From positions 62,001 to 126,000 of the forward strand of contig NZ_JBKEIT010000004.1 of NCBI RefSeq assembly GCF_046365375.1: a DNA stretch of 64,000 bases, read 5' to 3'. Source of the DNA: Butyricimonas muris (GTDB lineage: Bacteria; Bacteroidota; Bacteroidia; Bacteroidales; Marinifilaceae). Shown here in pieces: positions 45,267 through 52,316 of the stretch; the first letter of the stretch is position 1; every line of letters starts with the position of its first letter. Position numbers and translations under genes: made by a program. The notes under the pieces are model-generated. The model made no database searches, was not told where the DNA came from, and worked only from the letters and a program-made list of their open reading frames with translations.

Positions 45267-47198
45267 ATGGTTATGAAAACGAGTATGTTTTTATGGGGAG
45301 TAGGGGTGCTGATTTTGTTCGTGTTCGGGTGCAGCAAAGACAATTCAGGCGATCCTGTCACTTCCCGGGAAGTCTTAAACGTTTCCGACACGGTGATTTA
45401 TTTGAGTGCGGATGCGGGAGAAAAGGTGATATCCCTGACCTCTGACCAAGCATGGCAGATTACCGGGATAGGTGATTGGTGTAGTGTCAAGCCGGAACGA
45501 GGAGAGGTGGGGACAATGGAAGTACTCGTGAAATCGAAATTTTACGAGGAGTATGACGATCGTGAAATGGAGTTAATCGTGAAAGCGGGATTGGTCGAAC
45601 AGAAAATAAAAGTAGTACAGAAAAGTAAGAAAGCGATTATTCTTAGTCCTAACCGGCAAAATATATCTGCCGGGGGGGGCAGGTTCTCCGTGGAATTAAA
45701 GAGTAGCGTGAAACACGAGGTATATATAGCCCCGGAATACTCGTGGATTACAGAAATACAATCTAGGGCTCTGGTTACCGCAACTTTGACATTCAATGTG
45801 GCAAAGAATACCGGTGGAGACCGGAAAGGAAACATTGTCATAAAAGATACGGAAAGTAGTTTGGCGGATACGATTGTTGTTTTTCAGGTCGGGATACCGG
45901 CTTTTCAAGATCGGAATATTTTGATCGCATTATATGAAGCGACCGGGGGAATGGAATGGACAAATCATACGAATTGGACAACGGATGCTCCCACGAGCGA
46001 GTGGTACGGGATAACGACCGATCGGGAAGGGCGGGTTATTGGGATCGAGTTGCCCGATAATGATTTGAAAGGTGTGTTACCTGCTGATTTGAATGGTTTA
46101 TCTGAATTGCAGCGATTCGTGTTAAATGGTAATCAACTGTCCGGTAAATTTCCGGAAGAGTTGAGGTTACATGCTAATTGGCAGAATTGGGACGCTTTCA
46201 TGAATATATACCCGCAACAGGAAGGATACGGTTTCACGGTAGAAGACGGAGAAGTGGAAACTTATCAGTTAGCGACACGAGGTCTGGGAATTAATTTGGT
46301 ATTTATGGGGGATGGTTACGTGCAGTCTGATGTAGTCGTCGGTGGTAAATATGAACAGGATATAACGGAAGCGATTCGGTTGTTTTTTGCGATAGAACCT
46401 TATAAATCTTATCGTGATTATTTTAACGTGCATGTGGTGACGGCAGTATCAAACGAACGTGGAATAACAGTAGGGAGTAAGGTGAAAGATACGAAATTTG
46501 GTACGATGTTCGTGGGACTTGTGGGAGCCGATATGAGAACTAATAGTGACGATTGTTTTGCTTATGCCAAGAAAGCGCCTATTCCTAATTTAAGTTCGAC
46601 AACGATTGTGTTGGTTGCCAATAGCGGACGCTACGGTGGAACTACGTTGAATTGGGATGACGGGTCATGTATTGCAATTTGTCCGGTATCGACCTTGCCT
46701 GCGCCTCAGGATTTTCGGGCGATCGTGCAACACGAGGCGGGAGGTCATGCTTTTGCCAAGTTGGATGAAGAATATGTCAATAATCCTGCTGCTATCTCTG
46801 GTTTGGCACTGGACAATTTTCAAAAGCAAGTAAGAAACGGTTTTTATGCTAACGTGGACCTCACGAATGATTTATCTAAAGTGAAGTGGGCTCATTTTAT
46901 CGGGTTGGAAAAATATGCAGATGTGTCTGCTTTTGAGGGGGGAAGCTGTTTCCTGTATGGTGTTTGGCGTCCGGAAAATAATAGTTGTATGCGGGATGCT
47001 TCTGCTTACTATAACGCTCCTAGCCGGGAAGCCATTGTTAAAAGGATTATGACTTTGGCAGGGGAAACGTATAGTTTTGATGAGTTCGTGGAAAAAGATA
47101 TTATCGAAAAACCGTATGCCCGTTCCCGGGTTTACGTGGAGCAAATTCAACCTTTTGAGCCATTGGGAAGAATGGTTTTATTGGAAGGAGCTCCGTAG
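45267..47198 (+). CDS. BACON/LRR lipoprotein with M64-family (IgA peptidase-like) peptidase domain
   Basis: The protein has 643 residues. The lipobox ILFVFGCSK places Cys at about residue 20. Two BACON-like domains (about 45-125 and 126-210), one or two leucine-rich repeats (about 220-290, IELPDNDLKGVLPADLNGLS), then the peptidase domain from about 325 (LVFMGDGYV). The metal motif is HEAGGHAFAKLDEEY, starting near residue 489; its first two His are six apart (HExxxH). M64 includes clostridial IgA peptidase. It is the last gene of the SusCD operon and probably acts on the cell surface on proteins or glycoproteins that feed the transporter. The start at 45267 fits a nearby AGAGG; 45246 is also possible. 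Confidence 0.82.
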   Translation: MVMKTSMFLWGVGVLILFVFGCSKDNSGDPVTSREVLNVSDTVIYLSADAGEKVISLTSDQAWQITGIGDWCSVKPERGEVGTMEVLVKSKFYEEYDDREMELIVKAGLVEQKIKVVQKSKKAIILSPNRQNISAGGGRFSVELKSSVKHEVYIAPEYSWITEIQSRALVTATLTFNVAKNTGGDRKGNIVIKDTESSLADTIVVFQVGIPAFQDRNILIALYEATGGMEWTNHTNWTTDAPTSEWYGITTDREGRVIGIELPDNDLKGVLPADLNGLSELQRFVLNGNQLSGKFPEELRLHANWQNWDAFMNIYPQQEGYGFTVEDGEVETYQLATRGLGINLVFMGDGYVQSDVVVGGKYEQDITEAIRLFFAIEPYKSYRDYFNVHVVTAVSNERGITVGSKVKDTKFGTMFVGLVGADMRTNSDDCFAYAKKAPIPNLSSTTIVLVANSGRYGGTTLNWDDGSCIAICPVSTLPAPQDFRAIVQHEAGGHAFAKLDEEYVNNPAAISGLALDNFQKQVRNGFYANVDLTNDLSKVKWAHFIGLEKYADVSAFEGGSCFLYGVWRPENNSCMRDASAYYNAPSREAIVKRIMTLAGETYSFDEFVEKDIIEKPYARSRVYVEQIQPFEPLGRMVLLEGAP

Positions 47199-47236
47199 TG
47201 ATGATTCTCTTCTTTCTTGTGTTTGTGTAAAAAAAG

Positions 47237-47256
47237 AGTGCCCCGAAAGGGGCACT
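47237..47256. terminator. Bidirectional terminator, M64 gene / hydrogenase operon
   Basis: AGTGCCCC-GAAA-GGGGCACT flanked by A-rich sequence on one side and T-rich on the other, between convergent operons. Confidence 0.85.
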
Positions 47257-47277
47257 TGCTTTTGAATGAATATTTTC

Positions 47278-48699
47278 TTATTTATCCAACGCCTTCTTTA
47301 TCTGCCGTTTTGCCAGCGTCAGCGGGGCTAGAGAACAAGGACCGTTCACGCAACCGCCGTCACAAGCCATGACTTCCACGAATTGGGCTTCGGGTTTCTT
47401 CGGCATCATTTTCAGCAAGGTTTGGTTCTTTTTATCTAATCCTTCGATCGAGAGGGTGGTATAACCGTTACCTACCGCTTGAACGATAGCGTCACGAACA
47501 CCTCCGGCTTGGGCGTATCCGCGGGCGTATTTCGTTACTTCCGGGTTTAACGGTAATTCTTCGCATTTCTCTACATCAATGTCGTAAGCGACCATAAACG
47601 CACCGAGTTCCTCGAAACTCATCACGTAATCCACTTCCGGAACGTACATTTCTGCCTCGTAGCGCTTTGCCAGACAGGGACCAATAAATACAACGTCAGC
47701 GTCAGGATATTGTTCTTTTACGCGTCGGGCAGCGTATACCATGGGACTACGGGTGTCCGAAACGAACGGTTTCACCATGGGAGCGTGTTTGTCTACCCAG
47801 CCCACGTATGCCGGGCAGCATGAGGTGGTCATGAAAGGTTTGCCCTCGTGCATGCGTTCCATGAATTCGGCAGCCTCGTTGCGGGAAGTGTCTTCCGCAC
47901 CAAGAGCTACTTCAACTACTTCGTCGAATCCGATAGCTTTAATGGCTGCAAGAATCTGTCCCGGGGTAGCGTTAAACTGCCCATAGATAGCCGGGGCAGG
48001 TATGGCAATAATCTTTTTATCCGGGTTCGTGATGCCTTTGTACACGTCGATGATTTTGGAGCGTTCCATGATGGCACCGTACGGGCAGGTTTGCATACAC
48101 TTTCCGCAATAGATACATTTATCTTTGTCAATATGTTCCGTGCCGTCTTCTCCTTTGGAGATTGCTTTTACCGGACATACTTCCTCGCAAGGTACGGGAG
48201 TGTACACGATTGCGTGGTAGGGGCACACTTTGGAGCAAAGTCCGCAGCTCACGCAGTCTTCCTGTGTGATAGATGCTTTGCCGCCTTTGAAGGAGATGGC
48301 TGCTTTCGGGCAGTTCATCAAACAAGGACGTCCCTCGCACCCCCGGCACATGTTGGTCACGAAATACTGTGATTGCATACACGCGCTACAAGCTTCGTGT
48401 ACCACGGAAAGAATATTCTCTTTCGTGTTCTTGTTGTCCAAGGCTTTCTGCGCGAATTCAGCTAACGGGATTAAGTCGATTTCCTCGTCCGTGATCTCGA
48501 AACCCAAAATTGAAATAATCTTGTGTTTCAAGATATAACGATCCTTATGCACGCAGCATTTTATCGGTCGCTTATTTTTTGGACGCATTTCCACCGGGAT
48601 GTACTTCACGCCGTCTACTAAATTCTTTTCTTTTAAAAGTTTTACAATTCTAATCAGTAGCTCACGTTTCGTGAGCATTGCAAAATTGTCATACAACAT
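47278..48699 (-). CDS. [FeFe]-hydrogenase, catalytic type, group B-like
   Basis: The protein has 473 residues, no signal peptide. N-terminal Fe-S region has cysteine clusters at about residues 104-130, CVSCGLCSKVCP (149-160) and CIYCGKCMQTCP (195-206). The H-cluster loops follow: L1 TSCCPAY (292-298), L2 GPCLAKRYE (340-348) and L3 MACDGGC (444-450). The pattern TSCCP with GPC instead of MPC in L2 fits group B rather than group A. It should use or make H2 with ferredoxin. The Cys-Cys pair in L1 is intact, so full catalysis is expected. Maturation genes hydEFG are not in the window. It is the last gene of the five-gene operon; its start overlaps the preceding ferredoxin gene by 11 bases (an alternative start is 48678). 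Confidence 0.88.
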   Translation of the reverse strand: MLYDNFAMLTKRELLIRIVKLLKEKNLVDGVKYIPVEMRPKNKRPIKCCVHKDRYILKHKIISILGFEITDEEIDLIPLAEFAQKALDNKNTKENILSVVHEACSACMQSQYFVTNMCRGCEGRPCLMNCPKAAISFKGGKASITQEDCVSCGLCSKVCPYHAIVYTPVPCEEVCPVKAISKGEDGTEHIDKDKCIYCGKCMQTCPYGAIMERSKIIDVYKGITNPDKKIIAIPAPAIYGQFNATPGQILAAIKAIGFDEVVEVALGAEDTSRNEAAEFMERMHEGKPFMTTSCCPAYVGWVDKHAPMVKPFVSDTRSPMVYAARRVKEQYPDADVVFIGPCLAKRYEAEMYVPEVDYVMSFEELGAFMVAYDIDVEKCEELPLNPEVTKYARGYAQAGGVRDAIVQAVGNGYTTLSIEGLDKKNQTLLKMMPKKPEAQFVEVMACDGGCVNGPCSLAPLTLAKRQIKKALDK

Positions 48700-48943
48700 C
48701 TCTAAGTTCCTCTTTTATAATTCGTATTAAACTATTTTTACTAACGCCGGCGACTCGTTTGCCGTTTATCTCTATAAACGGGGGTGCTTCTTCGCCTTTA
48801 CTGCACCCGAGGCATGGAGAATAGCTAACGTTCAGATGTTCGGTGATATTCTGGGGAAGAGATTCAATAACATCTCTCAATTCAGCGCCGCCCATAACAT
48901 AACACATGGTGCCTACGCATATTTTTAAATTTACTTTTTCCAT
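48689..48943 (-). CDS. Thioredoxin-like [2Fe-2S] ferredoxin (NuoE-C-terminus-like)
   Basis: The protein has 84 residues. Four cysteines have the NuoE/thioredoxin-like ferredoxin spacing: CVGTMC (about residues 9-14) and CLGCSKG (about 44-50), the latter as C-x2-C. It should pass electrons to or from the hydrogenase whose gene it overlaps by 11 bases. It is the smaller of two such proteins in the operon. Confidence 0.85.
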   Translation of the reverse strand: MEKVNLKICVGTMCYVMGGAELRDVIESLPQNITEHLNVSYSPCLGCSKGEEAPPFIEINGKRVAGVSKNSLIRIIKEELRDVV

Positions 48944-48971
48944 AATGTGAGCCAGTTTTTGAATTTTGCCC

Positions 48972-50156
48972 CTAAATATACATAATCTCTACATCTTTCA
49001 GATACTTTGTCTCCAATAAAAATTTTATTTTTTTGACCACGTTTCTCCGGATCTCTAATTCTACAGGTAGATTGGGATCTTGGTGCGCCGTGTTGATACG
49101 GGTTCCCACGAGTAGCGTGATCTTATCGCTATTCAACAACATTTTTACCACCATTTCGGCCGGTCCGGCTTCACGGCGTTTGTCTATATCCCCGGCGGTC
49201 AGGATGCGTTCCACTTTCCCGAGCGTGAGGATACCTTCCGTGACCAAATCAATTCCTTCCATTTTGGAAATGGGAGGGAGTTCCTTGTCCACGATATTCA
49301 TATCTACTTCCATGCTTGCCCCTAGTTCCCGTGAAAGGATGGTAGCTGTCGTTCCCCCGCAGAGAATTTTCTTACCTTGAAATTCCCGTACCCGGTTGGC
49401 AAGGTATTTGTCATTTTTCTCGTCGTAGGGAGGACCTGTACATACAAGTAGGTTCCGGGGTTTCCGCATGTAGATGACACAACAACTCGTGTCGTCTTTC
49501 AGTGAATACCCGTCGTTTTTTTCTGCCTGACTCACGATTTTATGCGCGAGTTCCTTGGCTGATATATCATTATAGTGTTCTATTAAACCGGCAACATAAT
49601 CTTTAACGCCGTCTTCCCACCCGAAAGGCATTTTGTGGGAACCCATTCCGGATTGCGAGACTCCGTCACTGAAGAAGATGATTCGATCCTCTTTTTCCAG
49701 TGTAAATTCGGAAATCCACAGGCATGTGTTTTCTAAATCTTCGCGTTCCACGGGGATCTTTTCCTTGTGTATGTTCACGAATGAGCCGTTACGGTAAAGG
49801 TAGTACGAGGGAGTCTCGTACTCGATGATCTTCACGCTTCCGAAACAGTCGATATCACAGATACAGAACGTGGAGTAACTGATCTTGCGCACCATATCCT
49901 TGGGCAAGGTGTTCATGATAGAAGTCGAAGTACGCAGGATGCTTTCGTTCATGGCGGTGAAATTCATGGCCATGGTAGCGGTCATCGTGGATAGCACGCA
50001 GGCTTTGATCCCGCTGCCCAACCCGTCGGACAACACGCTGATTACGCGTCCTTCGCCTTTTAACTTCTGCGACATGAAACAATCCCCGCAAACAACATTG
50101 CCTGCTTTGTTCTTCTGGAAGAAGTCAACCTCGATGAAATTACCGTTATTTCTCAA
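48972..50156 (-). CDS. SpoIIE-type PP2C phosphatase linked to H2 sensor
   Basis: The protein has 394 residues. Residues about 1-230 form a SpoIIE/PP2C domain with metal-binding aspartates in VLSDGLGSG (41-49), FFSDGVSQSG (161-170) and DDTSCCV (221-227), so it should be active on phosphoserine or phosphothreonine. Residues about 232-394 form a second domain I cannot assign, with CGGTTATILSREL. The gene lies 11 bases after the sensor hydrogenase gene and 28 bases before a ferredoxin gene. Groups of sensory [FeFe]-hydrogenases with Ser/Thr phosphatases are known, and the phosphatase is thought to carry the H2 signal onward. No STAS or anti-sigma partner is adjacent. Confidence 0.86.
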   Translation of the reverse strand: MRNNGNFIEVDFFQKNKAGNVVCGDCFMSQKLKGEGRVISVLSDGLGSGIKACVLSTMTATMAMNFTAMNESILRTSTSIMNTLPKDMVRKISYSTFCICDIDCFGSVKIIEYETPSYYLYRNGSFVNIHKEKIPVEREDLENTCLWISEFTLEKEDRIIFFSDGVSQSGMGSHKMPFGWEDGVKDYVAGLIEHYNDISAKELAHKIVSQAEKNDGYSLKDDTSCCVIYMRKPRNLLVCTGPPYDEKNDKYLANRVREFQGKKILCGGTTATILSRELGASMEVDMNIVDKELPPISKMEGIDLVTEGILTLGKVERILTAGDIDKRREAGPAEMVVKMLLNSDKITLLVGTRINTAHQDPNLPVELEIRRNVVKKIKFLLETKYLKDVEIMYI

Positions 50157-50167
50157 AACAAATGAAA

Positions 50168-51883
50168 TTAAAGTGGTTTCTTGTCATCCTTTTTGTAAGC
50201 ATCCATAACGGTACGTAGCATGGCATCGGTAAATGCCGCGTTTTCTCCCAGTAAGCAAGCCACTTGTTGAACGGTCTCCATGTGTTTCTTGATTACTTCC
50301 TGAGTTTTTTCAAGCATCCATTCCTTGCGCACGTAAGGTTCCCGCAGGTCTTGCAGTAACCCGAATACCAAATGATGAGGTTGTATATTGTAAATTGAAA
50401 TAATCCACGTGTGATCTTCTTCACGCACTTGCCGCTCGATAATTTCTTTGCCGGTTGTCAACACGGCACGGAACAAGTCTTCGAAGGAACAGATGTTTTT
50501 CAACGGAACTCCGTTCAATCCGGGGGTAACCTCGTATATGGCGGCTATGTCTTCGCCCATGATCGTGGCACAGGATTGATTCATATCCATGATCTTCAAC
50601 TCCGAGTTGACCAATACCACACCGGCGGGTATCTTTTGCAGGAGAACCGTCGCTTTATCGTGCGCGATTTTCCGCATATAGGATACGCACATGTTTTCCT
50701 CGGCTCTTCCTTCCAGCATGGCGATGGCGAAATCCCGGCAAGAGTCGTACCCGCAACCGCTGCAATTCAATTCGTCTTCCGGTCCGGTTTTCCCGACTAC
50801 TGCCATGGCTTGTTTAATTTCCTCTTCCGTGTAGATATGGTCTTGGATATGCGGGTCCTTGCAGAATAGTATCTGAAGGTCTATATCTTTAAAATCATCC
50901 TTGGGATTGCCCAGTTCCGATTGATGTATAATCTCGTATCTTTTTAACGCCGGGGAAATATGGCTTAATTTTGCGGGACCGTTGATACAACCGCCTTTGC
51001 ATGCCAATAGTTCTAGAAATATGGAATCGTTTTCCCGGTGTGTGTCCAGAGATTTCAGCACGTCTTTTACCGTCGATAATTCGGAAAAGGCCATGTTGTG
51101 TATTTGTTTTCCCCCTTCATGCAAGCCTTTCAACATTCCGCCCTCGATAGGATAGTACGCGCCCAATCCCGAACGATAAGGGATAAAATGCGCGTTCGGT
51201 TGTCCCGGTGCGATTTGATGAAGGTTTATTTCGGTCTGCTCGAACCATTTCTTTAAATCCTTGAACGTGATCACCACGTCGATCAAGTGATTGAACGTGT
51301 CTGCCTCCAGTTTCTTGCAGATGCAGGGACCGGCGAACACGATCTTGACATCATCCCCGTATAATTGTTTCAATATTTTGGCATGAGCCAGCATCGGGGA
51401 AATGATCGGCGTAATGTTATGCACGTGTTCCGGCGAGTATTTCCGGATATATTCCACCACGACCGGGCAGGCTGAAGAGATATAAACTCCGTTTTCCGCT
51501 TCTTGCAGGAATTTGTCCGTCCGGTCTGAAACGATTTCCGCCCCGAGTGCGGTTTCCGACACGTCGGCAAATCCTAATCTTTTGATAGCGGCAATCAACA
51601 CGCTGGAATGGATTCCCTCGAATTCGCTCACGTACGAGGGGGCGAGGGAGAGCAATACTTTCGGGTTTTGCGCCAATGTCAGTTTCGCCCGGGTCAGTCC
51701 GTCGCGAATCTTTTTAGCTCCAGTCGGGCATATCTGCGTGCAATGTCCGCAATAGATACAACGGTCTTCTATAATGGAGGCTTGGTTGTTTTCCATTCGG
51801 ATTGCTTTCACGGGACATTCCCGTATGCACTTGTAACAATCCTGACAATTGTCCGATTCCGTGTAGATAGGTCTTAGTTGCAT
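50168..51883 (-). CDS. Sensory [FeFe]-hydrogenase with PAS domain (group C-like)
   Basis: The protein has 571 residues. Two N-terminal [4Fe-4S] motifs: CQDCYKCIREC (13-23) and CIYCGHCTQIC (42-52). H-cluster loops: L1 SSACPVVV (136-143), where Ala138 replaces the proton-relay Cys and Cys139 remains as cluster ligand; L2 GPCICKKLE (185-193); L3 LACKGGC (293-299). A further Fe-S domain CSGCGYDSC (374-382) with Cys399 precedes a PAS domain (about 405-515) and a C-terminal helix that may dimerise. This is the architecture of HydS sensory hydrogenases, which react slowly with H2 and signal rather than produce it. It is upstream of the PP2C gene and likely controls it. Confidence 0.87.
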   Translation of the reverse strand: MQLRPIYTESDNCQDCYKCIRECPVKAIRMENNQASIIEDRCIYCGHCTQICPTGAKKIRDGLTRAKLTLAQNPKVLLSLAPSYVSEFEGIHSSVLIAAIKRLGFADVSETALGAEIVSDRTDKFLQEAENGVYISSACPVVVEYIRKYSPEHVHNITPIISPMLAHAKILKQLYGDDVKIVFAGPCICKKLEADTFNHLIDVVITFKDLKKWFEQTEINLHQIAPGQPNAHFIPYRSGLGAYYPIEGGMLKGLHEGGKQIHNMAFSELSTVKDVLKSLDTHRENDSIFLELLACKGGCINGPAKLSHISPALKRYEIIHQSELGNPKDDFKDIDLQILFCKDPHIQDHIYTEEEIKQAMAVVGKTGPEDELNCSGCGYDSCRDFAIAMLEGRAEENMCVSYMRKIAHDKATVLLQKIPAGVVLVNSELKIMDMNQSCATIMGEDIAAIYEVTPGLNGVPLKNICSFEDLFRAVLTTGKEIIERQVREEDHTWIISIYNIQPHHLVFGLLQDLREPYVRKEWMLEKTQEVIKKHMETVQQVACLLGENAAFTDAMLRTVMDAYKKDDKKPL

Positions 51884-52122
51884 GGGAACTCTTCTTGTAA
51901 GATTTTATATAAACGAGAGAGATTCACTTCTTCGTACACTTTATCATCAATCCGAATAATCGGACCTTTGCTGCACAATTCTTCACACAAATGTCCACAA
52001 AAATCGATCTCTGCTTCCAAGTTGTTTTCACTCAGGTATTTCTTGATTGCCCCGAGGTTCGTGTTATTTCCCCGGGAGAAGCAGGAACTTCCTAAACAGA
52101 TTCTGATTTGGCGCTTTGACAT
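51874..52122 (-). CDS. Thioredoxin-like [2Fe-2S] ferredoxin (NuoE-like)
   Basis: The protein has 82 residues, starting at MSKRQIRICLG; an upstream start would add 15 unlikely residues. The cysteine ligands are CLGSSC (about 9-14) and C-x3-C in CGHLCEELC (about 45-53), typical for the NuoE/HydC fold. It is the first gene of the operon and overlaps the sensor hydrogenase gene by 10 bases. It may deliver electrons to the sensor or form a complex with it. Confidence 0.85.
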   Translation of the reverse strand: MSKRQIRICLGSSCFSRGNNTNLGAIKKYLSENNLEAEIDFCGHLCEELCSKGPIIRIDDKVYEEVNLSRLYKILQEEFPCN

Positions 52123-52164
52123 ACTTGTACTTCTTCGATTTTCAGGTTGATACTTTCTGCGTTG

Positions 52165-52197
52165 CAAAAATAAGACATTTATCGCAATAAACCCAAG
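52165..52197 (-). promoter_or_regulatory. Promoter of the H2-sensing operon
   Basis: TATTTTTG (minus strand, 52165-52172) matches the -7 box; CTTG at 52194-52197, 21 bases further upstream, is one base off the -33 consensus. The transcript should start near 52158, about 35 bases before the first ATG. Confidence 0.6.
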
Positions 52198-52268
52198 TAA
52201 ATTGCAACTTTAATATTATTTGCCGTTTTTTGCTTTCAATTTGTAAGTGAAATAAAGATTTTGGTATA

Positions 52269-52298
52269 AAAAAACCGCCTCGACCGAGGCGGTTTTTT
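52269..52298 (-). terminator. secDF terminator
   Basis: AAAACCGCCTCG-ACC-GAGGCGGTTTT, flanked by A-run and T-run; it serves secDF, and possibly the opposite direction. Confidence 0.88.
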
Positions 52299-52316
52299 CT
52301 ATATAGTAAAATAGTA

